The translations under genes were made by a program, and so were the position numbers. Shown piece by piece: positions 32,074 through 40,462 of a stretch of DNA of 64,000 nucleotides. The notes below the pieces were generated by a model that worked only from the letters and a program-made list of their open reading frames with translations, was not told the DNA's origin and did not search any database. How positions within the stretch are numbered: position 1 is the first letter of the stretch; every line of letters begins with the position of its first letter. The DNA comes from Kovacikia minuta CCNUW1 (GTDB lineage: Bacteria; Cyanobacteriota; Cyanobacteriia; Leptolyngbyales; Leptolyngbyaceae): positions 4,474,536 through 4,538,535 of the forward strand of contig NZ_CP083582.1 in the NCBI RefSeq assembly GCF_020091585.1, given 5' to 3'.

Positions 32074-32180
32074 GGAATGGGAATTAATAGTATCGGCAAT
32101 TCCAAGCATAAGGGCTTAGCCTGCGGCAGAGATGCTTGCGGCGATCGCAAAGGTTTCTGCCCGCATGCTAAGCCCCTTGT
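32073..32180 (+). mobile_element. Miniature inverted-repeat element, copy with GGGCTTAG core, right end not found
   Basis: The left end AGGAATGGGAATTAATAG at 32073 resembles the 19-bp ends of the elements at 1758 and 49986. The core is a palindrome, AAGGGCTTAG near 32109 to CTAAGCCCC near 32174. Inside it the blocks GGCAGAGATGC and CAAAGGTTTCTGCC match, in inverse orientation, the element at 49846-49984. The matching right end is absent; the sequence changes at about 32181, where the IS110 left end may begin. Confidence 0.6.
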
Positions 32181-32421
32181 GTGTAGGGCAGCTTTCAGCA
32201 ACAGTAATGAAAGTTGGGTCAGGTCAAGTGCACTCTGGTATGCCCCTAAGGCTAGCCAAGCCTGGATGTAGATTAGACGCTTTTGCTGACCCTAAGCCCG
32301 CTCCAGCCGCTCACCACACTGAACAGTATCATAGGGCTGCCCCTGCAGTGGACATGACCCTGGACTGACAAGGAAAGTGGGTTCTGAGGCTGTAAACCCT
32401 GGATGGATTGAAGGAGCCTTT
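32181..32421 (+). ncRNA. Candidate IS110 left end / bridge-RNA region
   Basis: About 241 non-coding bases lie between the miniature-element core and the transposase ATG. In the IS110 group, the left end upstream of the transposase encodes a structured bridge RNA that guides recombination. Several local stems are visible, e.g. AGGCT at 32249 with AGCCT at about 32261. The length and position fit, but boundaries and loops are not determined here. Confidence 0.4.
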
Positions 32422-33417
32422 ATGTCATCGTCGTCCCCTGTCGTTGATGCTGTATTGGGTTTAGACATTGGCAAAACACGGATTCATGGGGTGTTGCTCT
32501 GTGGCACCCAAGCGCTTCGACGCAAAGCGGTCGCCAACACAGTTGCTGGGCACCAAGAATTGCTCGCTTGGTTGAGCCAGCAACGCTTTACCCAGTTACA
32601 TGCCTGTCTCGAAGCCACCAGCACCTATGGGCATGCCATCGCCAAGCAGTTGCATCACGCCGGGTATGGCGTGACGATTGCCAATCCCCAAGCGGTCCAT
32701 GCTTATGCCCAGAGTCGCTTGAGTCGCACCAAGACCGATGCGGCTGATGCTCGCTTAATTGCCGAATACTGCCGTGACCTGAAGCCTGAGCTTTGGCAAC
32801 CACCGGCCCCTGAGGTGGAAGTGTTGCAAAATCTGATGCGACGGGTGCAGGCCCTCGAGCAGATGATTGGACAGGAAACCAATCGCCTCGAAACGGCTCC
32901 CCCTGAGTTGGTAAGCGAGATTAATACTCACATCACCTTTATGGAAGACCAACTCAAAGCCTTGCGAGACAAGATTCGAACCCATATCGACCAATTCCCC
33001 GGTCTCAAACGGCAACACGAATTGCTCGATTCGATTCCTGGTATTGGTCCTCACACCGCGGCCCTGATTCTCGCAGAAATCGGCAGTTGGCAGCACTTTG
33101 CTTCGGCTCGGCAGTTGGCGGCTTACGCCGGACTCACGCCCCAGGAAAAAACCTCTGGCACATCGATTCACGGCAAGCCCAGGCTGTGCAAACTTGGTAA
33201 TGCCCGCTTACGCAAAGCCCTGTTTCTCCCAGCCCTGTGCCTTTTACGCTGGAGCAAGCCGATTCAAGCTTGGCGCGCACAACTCCTCCAGCGCCACAAA
33301 ACTAAGCGTCAAGTCGTCGGGGCCGTGATGCATAAGCTGATTCGCTGGATTTACGGGGTTCTGCACGCCAATAAACCTTTTGACGCCCAGGTCTGCTTCC
33401 CGACCTCATCGACTTGA
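32422..33417 (+). CDS. IS110-family transposase, copy 1
   Basis: IS110 transposases are DEDD (RuvC-like) recombinases without terminal inverted repeats. From ATG 32422 the protein is 331 residues; a frame from 32377 would add 15. The N-terminal domain has Asp in AVLGLDIGKTRIHG, Glu in HACLEATSTYG, and the Asp pair in SRTKTDAADARLIAEY. The C-terminal Transposase_20 domain has LDSIPGIGPHTAALILAEIG, then RQLAAYAGLTPQEKTSGTS, the region of the catalytic Ser, and LGNARLRKALFLPAL. Both domains are complete, so it may be active. It lies between the convergent ycf46 and ABC ATPase genes; only ~30 bases separate its stop from the ABC gene stop. Confidence 0.92.
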   Translation: MSSSSPVVDAVLGLDIGKTRIHGVLLCGTQALRRKAVANTVAGHQELLAWLSQQRFTQLHACLEATSTYGHAIAKQLHHAGYGVTIANPQAVHAYAQSRLSRTKTDAADARLIAEYCRDLKPELWQPPAPEVEVLQNLMRRVQALEQMIGQETNRLETAPPELVSEINTHITFMEDQLKALRDKIRTHIDQFPGLKRQHELLDSIPGIGPHTAALILAEIGSWQHFASARQLAAYAGLTPQEKTSGTSIHGKPRLCKLGNARLRKALFLPALCLLRWSKPIQAWRAQLLQRHKTKRQVVGAVMHKLIRWIYGVLHANKPFDAQVCFPTSST

Positions 33418-33446
33418 CACCTGCAACTTTGCACAGTATCTACAGG

Positions 33447-34541
33447 TTACTCATTCTCAACCAAGTTCCCCGTTGCAGGATCAAATATAAACAGGGAATC
33501 AAAGTCGATCTGGAGTGAGAAGCGATCGCCCACCCGGATGGGATAGTTGGCTGGCACCTGAACCTGGATGACCTGCTGTTCACCAGGCTCTCTGGCAGGA
33601 AGCACAGCTCGAATCAAGGTTTCTCGTCCCAAAGGCTCAACAATGCGGGCTTCTACGTCAAGCTGTCCAGGCTCCGCCACAACCTGCAAATGCTCCGGGC
33701 GAATACCCAGGTCAAACCGCTGGCCCTGGCTAGGTTGCAGTTTGACGAATCGGTCTGTTGGGCAAGGAATGGTTTGGCCACCTACTTGAAAGGCTGATTC
33801 AGTATAAATTGCTTTCAAAATATTCATCGGTGGATTGCCTAAAAAAGTCGCCACCATGCGATTTGCGGGCTGATTATAGATGGTTTGAGGAGTACCAATT
33901 TGCTGAATTCTTCCCTGATTCAACACCACAATCTGATCTGCCAGCGTCATTGCCTCTACCTGATCGTGGGTCACATAAATGGTTGTAATGCCAACCCGCT
34001 GGTGGAGTTGCTTCAGCTCGGCGCGGGTATCATCACGCAGTTGGGCATCCAAATTTGAGAGGGGTTCATCGAGCAGAAACACCTGGGGTTGACGGGCGAT
34101 CGCTCGTCCCAGTGCCACCCGTTGCTGCTGCCCACCGGAAAGCTGGCGTGGTTTTCGCTCCAGCAAATGCTCAATATCCAGCATCCGGGCGACTGCCTCG
34201 ATCCGTTCCCGAATTGTCGTGGTGTCGGCTTTTCGCATCTGCAACCCAAACCCAAGATTTTCCGCCACACTCATATGGGGATACAGCGCGTAGTTTTGAA
34301 ACACCATCGCCACATCTCGCTGCCGTGCCGGAACCCGATTCATCAAGCGATCGCCAATGTATAAGTTGCCAGAGGTAGCTGACTCTAACCCGGCGATCGT
34401 CCGCAGGATGGTGGATTTACCGCATCCCGATGGTCCCACCAACACCCAGAACTGCCCATCTGGAACGTCGAAGGTTATTTCCTCGATCGCCGCAGTATTT
34501 CCAAATCGGCGCGAAATTTCCTGGAGTCGAACACTTGCCAT
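33447..34541 (-). CDS. ABC transporter ATPase, sugar/glycerol-phosphate type (MalK/UgpC-like)
   Basis: The 364-residue ATPase has Walker A GPSGCGKST, Q-loop VFQNYALYPHMSV, the ABC signature LSGGQQQRVALGRAIARQP, Walker B VFLLDEPLSNLDAQLR and the switch His in VTHDQVEAM. The C-terminal ~120 residues form the OB-like regulatory domain typical of MalK/UgpC (FDLGIRPEHLQVV). Such ATPases often serve several sugar importers. No permease or binding-protein gene is beside it, so it probably works with a transporter encoded elsewhere. It is convergent with the IS110 element. Confidence 0.9.
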   Translation of the reverse strand: MASVRLQEISRRFGNTAAIEEITFDVPDGQFWVLVGPSGCGKSTILRTIAGLESATSGNLYIGDRLMNRVPARQRDVAMVFQNYALYPHMSVAENLGFGLQMRKADTTTIRERIEAVARMLDIEHLLERKPRQLSGGQQQRVALGRAIARQPQVFLLDEPLSNLDAQLRDDTRAELKQLHQRVGITTIYVTHDQVEAMTLADQIVVLNQGRIQQIGTPQTIYNQPANRMVATFLGNPPMNILKAIYTESAFQVGGQTIPCPTDRFVKLQPSQGQRFDLGIRPEHLQVVAEPGQLDVEARIVEPLGRETLIRAVLPAREPGEQQVIQVQVPANYPIRVGDRFSLQIDFDSLFIFDPATGNLVENE

Positions 34542-35080
34542 GAATCTAATAATGCTTTTAGAGCGAAATTACAACCTACCATCCCCCCAAGTAGTTTACG
34601 CAAGATGGCTGCATGACAAACACATTGACAAAATCAAACCCTTACATACCCCTGTTTAATAAGCTTTTGTTACAGCACAGCCATCATCCACAACCTTTTC
34701 GTGAAGACATTCTAGAACGCTTGCCCCTCTACCTGCGACCCGTTAGATTCTAGATGTAACCTTAGCAATGTCAGACAGGATTTACGAATTAAGTGCCCAG
34801 AGTCCCGGATTCTTGTAAATGATTCAGCACCATACAGCTTTATTTACAAATAGCAGCCGGGGATCTTTACGTAGGTTCTGCCCATGACTGTCATTGTGAA
34901 TGTGGCGTGGCGTAATGAAAATCTCACCCCTGCGCCAGGAGTCGATGCCCCACCCCATTAAGCACGCGATTCAACATGACAGCGTGCATGCTCAAAAGTT
35001 ACCAGGTTAATTCAGGAAAAAATTAGATACGTTGTCGCTACACGCCAGGTCGTATCTATCTGTGAAATTTTGGAGTTTTT
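34542..35080. other. 539-base divergent intergenic region, nothing specific seen
   Basis: Lies between the ABC ATPase and the STAS gene, so it should hold two promoters. No short tandem repeats, strong hairpins or RNA genes are recognised. GGAG about five bases before 35081 is a normal ribosome-binding site. Confidence 0.35.
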
Positions 35081-35446
35081 ATGTCTACAAATCCTGTTCA
35101 AGTATCCAGCATTCAAGTGCTTAAACCGATCGGTGTTCTAACCGGAACCACTTCCCATCAATTGCTTCAGCAGTTCAAGGAATGTTTGGATGTCGCCACT
35201 GACAAAATAGTTTTGATTGATCTGCAAGGCGTTGACTTTATCGACAGTTGTGGCTTAGGAACCCTGGTATCCCTTCACACGCGGCTCAAGCTGGCAGGTG
35301 GCAAACTCTATCTCTGCTCTCCCAAAGAACAGGCACGAACACTCTTTGATGTGTCCGACATGGATCGAATTTTCGAGATTTTTTCCAGTCGGGAAGCGTT
35401 TGATGCCAAAATTTCTAAAAGAAATTTGGCAGTTCTGGTGGAATAG
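35081..35446 (+). CDS. STAS-domain anti-sigma factor antagonist
   Basis: The 121-residue protein is a single STAS domain: IQVLKPIGVLTG, IVLIDLQGVDFIDSCGLGTLVSLHTRLK and LYLCSPKEQARTLFDVSDMDRIF. The Ser in DSCGLG is at the position phosphorylated by partner-switching anti-sigma kinases in SpoIIAA/RsbV relatives. It likely takes part in a partner-switch circuit, but no kinase or phosphatase gene is adjacent. The DUF4330 gene follows 127 bases downstream and could be co-transcribed. Confidence 0.87.
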   Translation: MSTNPVQVSSIQVLKPIGVLTGTTSHQLLQQFKECLDVATDKIVLIDLQGVDFIDSCGLGTLVSLHTRLKLAGGKLYLCSPKEQARTLFDVSDMDRIFEIFSSREAFDAKISKRNLAVLVE

Positions 35447-35573
35447 CGATCGTCTGACCGTGGTAGCCTGTCTCAGGATTGTTCAAATCAAATTCCCAGA
35501 ATCCTGGTTGCATTCGGAATATCTCCAGGTAGACTGGGATTTGCTCCTTTGCTAAGAGTCGAGACAGAAGTTC

Positions 35574-36080
35574 ATGGCTATTTTGGATTCCCAAGGTCGT
35601 TTATTTGGTAAGGTCAATATTCTGGATGTCGGTGCAGCTCTGGTCATCTTGCTGGTCATTGTTGGGGTTCTTTTGCCCAGCACGACTGGCATTGCCAAGG
35701 TCGGCTCCACGGTTAAACCTGTTGAGGTTGATGTCATCGTTAGAAGCGTGGTTGCTCCAAACACCTTTAAGGAAGGAGATAAAACCAGCCTGATTGTCCG
35801 TAACCAGAAATATGGTGAGGTAAATATCAAGTCGGTTAAGGAAGTACCCAGGAATGTCCCCGTGCCCCAACCCGATGGCAGCGTTAAACCTTTACCCGAC
35901 CCCAGACCTGAGGCTGGACTGACCAAAGATTACCTGCTGACCCTCACGGGTAATGCTCGGATGACTGAGGATGGTCCTGTGCTGGGTAACAATAAAATCA
36001 AAGCAGGAACCAAGATTGAGCTTGAGGGGTTGACTTACGATTACTCAGAACTAGTCGTGATGGATGTGCGGATCAAGTAG
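35574..36080 (+). CDS. DUF4330-family membrane-anchored protein
   Basis: The 168-residue protein starts with MAILDSQGRLFGKVNILDVG, followed by one membrane helix (AALVILLVIVGVLLPST). A periplasmic or lumenal beta-rich domain follows with VDVIVRSVVAPNTFKEGD, YLLTLTGNARMTEDGPVLG and KAGTKIELEGLTYDY. This matches DUF4330, common in cyanobacteria and of unknown function. No catalytic residues stand out. Confidence 0.8.
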   Translation: MAILDSQGRLFGKVNILDVGAALVILLVIVGVLLPSTTGIAKVGSTVKPVEVDVIVRSVVAPNTFKEGDKTSLIVRNQKYGEVNIKSVKEVPRNVPVPQPDGSVKPLPDPRPEAGLTKDYLLTLTGNARMTEDGPVLGNNKIKAGTKIELEGLTYDYSELVVMDVRIK

Positions 36081-36181
36081 GGAAAGTTTTGCGTTTTAAG
36101 TTAGGGGTGTGTATAGAAATACATCCCCATGCGGAGGGGAGGGGGCAAACGGTATTCTTCCCCACCTTCCCCAGTTATGCC

Positions 36182-37093
36182 TCATTCCCTATCCTTTCCT
36201 AACAGGCTCAAATACCGGCGAATTAATGCGATCGTAACGGCGGGTAGTTCGAGCTGGGGGGTGAGTCCAACCTCATCCAGAATTTGCAGAGCGCGAATTG
36301 CTTCGGGATTCATTTGGGCAAGGCGCTGACCAATTTCTGGACCTGTGAATTGCGATCGCTGCCCCCAAATGATTGCGGTGGGCGTGGTCAGCTGGGTGAT
36401 ATAGGCAGACAGATCAAAGCATAAATCTCCGCGCACAAAGGAGAGGGCAGCGTACTCTGCGTTGGGTTGCTGGGCGGATTCCAGATAGGCTTCTACAATT
36501 TCTGGGTAAATCCGATCGGGTTTGGCAAATTGGCGCTGCTCTAAGAAGCTACGAATGCCTCCGCTGGTTGCAATGCCAGTGCTGTACAAAATTCGATCCA
36601 GAATCGGTGTACTGACGAGTTGGGCAAAGAAGCTGCGGCTGTAGTCTTCACCAAAATCAGATAGCCCTGCCGGAGTGGTTAGAATCAGGGATTGGAACAA
36701 CTCAGGGCGGGCGATCGCAGCCCGAATGGTGATCGCGGCAGTCAGAGAAGACGCAATCACAGGGATGGGGCGGGTGCAGGTTTGTTCTAAGAATTCAAGA
36801 ATGGTTGTAATGTAATCCTCGACCTGATAGCGGCGATCGGGATGTTCTGAGCGTCCCCACCCAATTAAATCCGGTGCCAGAATCCGATATTCTGAGGCAA
36901 AGGCAGGATAGACCTTGGACCATTCATAGGCAGAGGAGCCGCCACCAAACCCATGCAGAAATACGAGGGTTGGTAGCTCCCCGGTGTGATCGGGGGTTTC
37001 GACCAGCCACGGTTCATTTTCAGCCGTGTAATAGGCCATTGTGCCCAGCCTGGTCACGATCGATCTCTGACAAAACCCAGACGGTATCAACAT
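36182..37093 (-). CDS. Alpha/beta-hydrolase fold protein
   Basis: The protein has the fold landmarks TLVFLHGFGGGSSAYEW (oxyanion hole region), RILAPDLIGWGRSEHP, a nucleophile elbow read as VIASSLTAAI, and PTAIIWGQRSQF. The elbow is Ala-Ser-Ser-Leu-Thr rather than canonical Gly-x-Ser-x-Gly. The expected C-terminal His is not obvious. It may be an esterase/haloperoxidase-type enzyme or a non-catalytic member. A start at 37093 follows AGAGG; the ATG at 37039 begins the family-like MAYYTAEN but lacks such a site. Confidence 0.78.
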   Translation of the reverse strand: MLIPSGFCQRSIVTRLGTMAYYTAENEPWLVETPDHTGELPTLVFLHGFGGGSSAYEWSKVYPAFASEYRILAPDLIGWGRSEHPDRRYQVEDYITTILEFLEQTCTRPIPVIASSLTAAITIRAAIARPELFQSLILTTPAGLSDFGEDYSRSFFAQLVSTPILDRILYSTGIATSGGIRSFLEQRQFAKPDRIYPEIVEAYLESAQQPNAEYAALSFVRGDLCFDLSAYITQLTTPTAIIWGQRSQFTGPEIGQRLAQMNPEAIRALQILDEVGLTPQLELPAVTIALIRRYLSLLGKDRE

Positions 37094-37248
37094 GGGAACC
37101 TCTTACAATAAAGCTAAGACCAAGCAGGCTTGTTCAATTTATTTCAGCACCTCTGGCAAAATTTCCATTACTCCGGGAGGTAGAACTTTTGGTACAGCAA
37201 CCTCGATCCACAGAGCCAAGATACAGTTGCATCGTTCCCATTAGTAGT

Positions 37249-37422
37249 ATGACTGGAAACATCAATGAGGAAGTGATGGCATTTGGTATATCGGTAGAGC
37301 ATGCCAAAACTGAGGCAGAGCAGCTTTTAATCAATCGGTATGGATTTACACCGGAAACAACCATCGGTTTATTGCGGCAGGCACAAATCGAGCCTTTAGC
37401 CCAGTGGTGTTCTCCATCCTGA
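37249..37422 (+). CDS. Small hypothetical protein
   Basis: A 57-residue frame from the ATG at 37249 reads MTGNINEEVMAFGISVEHAK then a helical stretch, ending QIEPLAQWCSPS. It is not recognised. It does not overlap the divergent hydrolase gene. The open frame extends further upstream, so the true start may lie earlier. A DoxX gene follows 37 bases after its stop. Confidence 0.45.
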   Translation: MTGNINEEVMAFGISVEHAKTEAEQLLINRYGFTPETTIGLLRQAQIEPLAQWCSPS

Positions 37423-37462
37423 CTGACTTGACTGAATTTCTTACAATTACCGGGAGGATGTG

Positions 37463-37855
37463 ATGCAGAAATGGATCTTACTGCTTGCCAGAATTCTTCT
37501 CTCTGCGATTTTTCTGAAGTCTGGGTTCGACAAAATTACTGGCTATGCAGCCACCCAGCAGTTTATGGCGGCAGCGGGGCTACCGTTCGCGGCATTGCTG
37601 TTGCCTCTAACGATCCTGATTGAACTCCTTGGAGGGCTATCGATCTTATTGGGGTATAAAGCCCGTTGGGGAGCACTTGTCCTATTTCTGTTTTTAATCC
37701 CGACGACTCTGGTTTTCCACACGGATTTTAGCCAGCGAATCCAAGTCATTCAATTTATGAAAAATCTGGCAATTATGGGGGGATTGTTGATGCTGTATGG
37801 GACAGAACCGGGAACCGTCAGTTTGGATGAAAAGTTAGGCTCCGTTAAGCATTAG
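37463..37855 (+). CDS. DoxX-family membrane protein
   Basis: The 130-residue protein has four membrane helices and the DoxX marks: LLARILLSAIFLKSGFDKI at the start, LPFAALLLPLTILIELLGG in helix 2, GALVLFLFLIPTTLVFH in helix 3 and FMKNLAIMGGLLMLYG at the end. DoxX proteins are small inner-membrane proteins with varied, often redox-linked, roles. GGGAGG at 37452 supports the ATG at 37463; a GTG at 37460 is directly before it. psbQ follows 38 bases later, so co-transcription is possible. Confidence 0.85.
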   Translation: MQKWILLLARILLSAIFLKSGFDKITGYAATQQFMAAAGLPFAALLLPLTILIELLGGLSILLGYKARWGALVLFLFLIPTTLVFHTDFSQRIQVIQFMKNLAIMGGLLMLYGTEPGTVSLDEKLGSVKH

Positions 37856-37893
37856 CAATTCTGATCCCATTTTGCGATACATTTTTTCTCGAA

Positions 37894-38370
37894 ATGTTGA
37901 ACCAGTTAAAAAGCATGAGAAAGTTTCGAGCCATTTTTGCGGTTGTCCTGGCGTTTGCCCTTGTGGTTCTGGTCAGTCTCGGCAGTGTTGCAGAGGCAAA
38001 ACGCCCAACCCAACCCCTTACTTACACCAGTGAACAGATAGCGCAGCTTCAGACCTACGCGTCGGACTTGTCTGCAATTCGCGATCGCCTACCCGAACTG
38101 GCAGATTTGATTCAAAAGCAGGATTGGGTTTTTGTCGGTAACTTCATCCACGGTCCCCTGGGTGAAATTCGGACAAAGATGAACTTCCTGGCACAAAATC
38201 TCCTACCTGCTGACCAGAAACAAGCCCGCTCGATCGCTAAACTGGTGGCAAGTAACCTGATTGCGATCGACCAGGCTGCCAAGGATAAAAATTACAAGGC
38301 TGCCATTCGCAATTACGCTGAAACCATTCGGGATTTAGACGATCTTTTGCAACTGGTTCCGAAGGGATAA
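37894..38370 (+). CDS. psbQ: Photosystem II extrinsic protein PsbQ (CyanoQ)
   Basis: PsbQ sits on the lumenal side of photosystem II and stabilises the oxygen-evolving complex. The 158-residue protein has a signal sequence (FRAIFAVVLAFALVVLVSLG, then VAEA) and the four-helix PsbQ body: IAQLQTYASDLSAIRDRLPE, DWVFVGNFIHGPLGEIRTKM, LLPADQKQARSIAKLV and AIRNYAETIRDLDDLLQL. Many cyanobacterial PsbQ proteins are lipoproteins, but here no Cys is found near the cleavage site, so it is probably processed by signal peptidase I. An ATG at 37915 is an alternative start. A FAD oxidase gene follows after 15 bases. Confidence 0.9.
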   Translation: MLNQLKSMRKFRAIFAVVLAFALVVLVSLGSVAEAKRPTQPLTYTSEQIAQLQTYASDLSAIRDRLPELADLIQKQDWVFVGNFIHGPLGEIRTKMNFLAQNLLPADQKQARSIAKLVASNLIAIDQAAKDKNYKAAIRNYAETIRDLDDLLQLVPKG

Positions 38371-38385
38371 CTCGTAATCGGCTAT

Positions 38386-39498
38386 ATGACTCAGGTGATT
38401 GTCGTAGGGTGCGGAATTGTGGGGGCAGCGATCGCCTACGAACTGAGTCAGGTTTCGGGGTTAGCGATTACTGTGCTGGAAGCTGGCGTTCCAGCACAGG
38501 CAGCAACTGGGGCTGCCCTGGGCGTGTTGATGGGCGCGATTAGCCAGAAGGTGAAGGGTAATCATTTCCGGATGCGGTTAACCAGCATCCGGCGCTATAA
38601 CACCTGGATTCCTGCCCTGGAAGCGAGCACAGGTCGCAGAATTCCGTTTAATCAAGAGGGAATTCTGCGGCTTTGTTTTGCTGGCGAGGATATGAGCCGT
38701 TGGCAAAAATTGGCAGAGGTAAGAGAGAGCCAGGGTTGGAGGCTGGAAATTTGCGATCGCACCCATCTCGCAACAAACTACCCCCAACTCAAGCTTGATG
38801 GGGTGATTGGAGCTGTTTACTCTCCTGACGATCGGCAGGTTGATCCGACTGCCCTCACCCTGGCGTTAGTAGATGCGGCAAAGCAAAATGGCGTGACGTT
38901 TCAGTTTAATACCACCGTTACGCAAGCAGATTCACACAGCCGGGGGCAACTTCAACAGTGCCAGAAGATTTGCACAACCAATGGTTCTTTCCCAGTTGAT
39001 TGGTTGGTAATTTCAGCCGGATTGGGGTCAACACCCTTAACAGCTGACTTACAACAGCCCGTGGATATTCGTCCAGTATTAGGACAGGCAGTTCATTTGC
39101 AGCTTCAAGAAGCGATTGGAAAACCAAACTTACAACCTGTCATTACAGGCGACGATGTTCACATTGTTCCCCTGGGGGACAACGAGTATTGGATCGGCGC
39201 AACGGTGGAATTTCCTGACTCTGTGGAGGCAAAGCTGATTTTCCCCCCCCAACAAAGTGATGCAGCGTTAGCAGCGGTAATGCAGCAAGCAACGAGCTTT
39301 TGTCCCGCTTTGGCAAGTGGGACAGTAGTCCGAACCTGGTCGGGTCTGCGCCCCCGCCCCGAAGGACGCCCTGCCCCAATTATTGAACCGCTTTCTGGGT
39401 ACAGCAATGTTCTGCTGGCAACTGGACATTACCGTAATGGAGTGTTGCTGGCACCCGCTACGGCTGAGAAGATTCGCCAAATGATTGGGGAAGGGTAG
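38386..39498 (+). CDS. FAD-dependent oxidoreductase, glycine-oxidase/DAO type
   Basis: The 370-residue protein opens with the FAD-binding motif IVVGCGIVGAAIAYELSQ and continues ITVLEAGVPAQAATGAALG, as in D-amino-acid oxidase and ThiO/glycine oxidase relatives. The C-terminal part has VRTWSGLRPRPEGRPAPIIE and NVLLATGHYRNGVLLAPATA, which is very like glycine oxidases that feed thiazole synthesis. It would oxidise an amine or amino acid to an imine with hydrogen peroxide release. No thiamine gene is adjacent, so the ThiO role is not proved. It starts 15 bases after psbQ. Confidence 0.82.
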   Translation: MTQVIVVGCGIVGAAIAYELSQVSGLAITVLEAGVPAQAATGAALGVLMGAISQKVKGNHFRMRLTSIRRYNTWIPALEASTGRRIPFNQEGILRLCFAGEDMSRWQKLAEVRESQGWRLEICDRTHLATNYPQLKLDGVIGAVYSPDDRQVDPTALTLALVDAAKQNGVTFQFNTTVTQADSHSRGQLQQCQKICTTNGSFPVDWLVISAGLGSTPLTADLQQPVDIRPVLGQAVHLQLQEAIGKPNLQPVITGDDVHIVPLGDNEYWIGATVEFPDSVEAKLIFPPQQSDAALAAVMQQATSFCPALASGTVVRTWSGLRPRPEGRPAPIIEPLSGYSNVLLATGHYRNGVLLAPATAEKIRQMIGEG

Positions 39499-39569
39499 AT
39501 TTTAGATTGCAGATTGCAGATTGCAGATTGTAAAAGCCATGAGATACGGGGAACAACAGCACTGTTTCC

Positions 39570-39935
39570 TTAAATCTTTTGTTCGCGCCAGTCATTAAGC
39601 CAGCGAACTTGTCCAAGTAAATCCTCTGCTTGCGTTTCTGATAGGAAGTGGTCGAGGGCTGCAATCAGTTCAGATAACGACCAGCTATTTTGGGCAGCCA
39701 GAATAATTCCCTGATGTTGAGGATAACGTTGAGCAAGGACAACAAAATCGCGAATGTTAAAAGTAAAAATACAACGTCCCTGAGCAGTGGAGCCAAGTTA
39801 TTGAGCTTCGTCACTGGCATCCAATGGCATCCAATCTGTTGGAGTGCGCGTAACATCGTAACCACGTTCAACTAAAACTGCATGCAAGGCTCGAATTGAA
39901 GCATCGGCATCCAAATGCAGGCGTGTGCTAGACAT
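39570..39935 (-). pseudogene. DUF5615 PIN-like toxin with premature stop
   Basis: Read from the ATG at 39935, the frame gives MSSTRLHLDADASIRALHAV, then VERGYDVTRTPTDWMPLDAS with DEAQ. It meets TAA at codon 46 (39798-39800) and continues in the same frame with LGSTAQGRCIFTFNIRDFVV, ending at 39570. The full 121 codons match the DUF5615 (Mut7-C-like PIN) toxin type in length and motifs (LDADAS, TFNIRDF). Changing one base (TAA to TTA, Leu) would restore it. The ATG overlaps the end of the DUF433 gene by eight bases, the normal toxin-antitoxin arrangement. The toxin therefore looks inactivated by a point mutation. Confidence 0.82.
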
Positions 39936-40311
39936 GGGCTGCTTCGATCGTCTGTTCAGTCGCGATCGCTGCATCAATCTGTAACCGATGCGTTTCGTAG
40001 AATGCCAGTGCCGAATGGATTTGAGCTTCAGTCAAACCATACTGATCAGCAATTTGGCTGGGCGTGAAGCCCCACTGCCGAGCAGTAACCACTATTGTTT
40101 GAACTCTTACTCCGGTTCCTCGAATCACTGAAGCAGATAGCCCGCTGGCACCTCGACGTTGCTGAATCTCTGGAAAATTGGGATCGTCAAATTGCTGACT
40201 AAGGGCACCCACCTTCTCTGCTACTGCCCACAGAATAAACTCATCCAGCGATATCCCCTGCTGCTGCGCCCACTTTTCCGCTTCTTTCTGAAGTTGGGAA
40301 GGTAAGTTCAT
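39928..40311 (-). CDS. DUF433-family antitoxin
   Basis: The 127-residue protein has an N-terminal helical region of the HicB/CopG-like kind (QLQKEAEKWAQQQGISLDEF), then the DUF433 winged-helix core: VIRGTGVRVQTIVVTARQWG, then FTPSQIADQYGLTEAQIHSA and LAFYETHRLQIDA. DUF433 proteins are antitoxins paired with DUF5615 toxins; the broken toxin gene follows with an eight-base overlap. It probably also represses its own promoter. Confidence 0.85.
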   Translation of the reverse strand: MNLPSQLQKEAEKWAQQQGISLDEFILWAVAEKVGALSQQFDDPNFPEIQQRRGASGLSASVIRGTGVRVQTIVVTARQWGFTPSQIADQYGLTEAQIHSALAFYETHRLQIDAAIATEQTIEAAHV

Positions 40312-40462
40312 AAAGTAAGTTCAGCTTTTAAGTTCCAAAAAACTCCTTCTCCTTCTCTATTATCGTAATCAAGAACGTGCCCATAACATGAAACTCTAAC
40401 TTTTTAGGTCAGCTTGAAATCAGCGATCGCTGACCACCCGTGGGCGATCGCTTTTTTGCATT

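Noticed and set aside
32323-33440. ACAGTATC occurs at both 32323 and 33433, flanking the IS110 gene
   Set aside because: Only eight bases, and using it as the ends would leave less than 100 bases upstream, too short for an IS110 left end; probably chance.
36874-37248. Upstream extension of the small gene at 37249
   Set aside because: Most of it is antisense to the hydrolase gene and has no recognisable content, so only the non-overlapping end is annotated.
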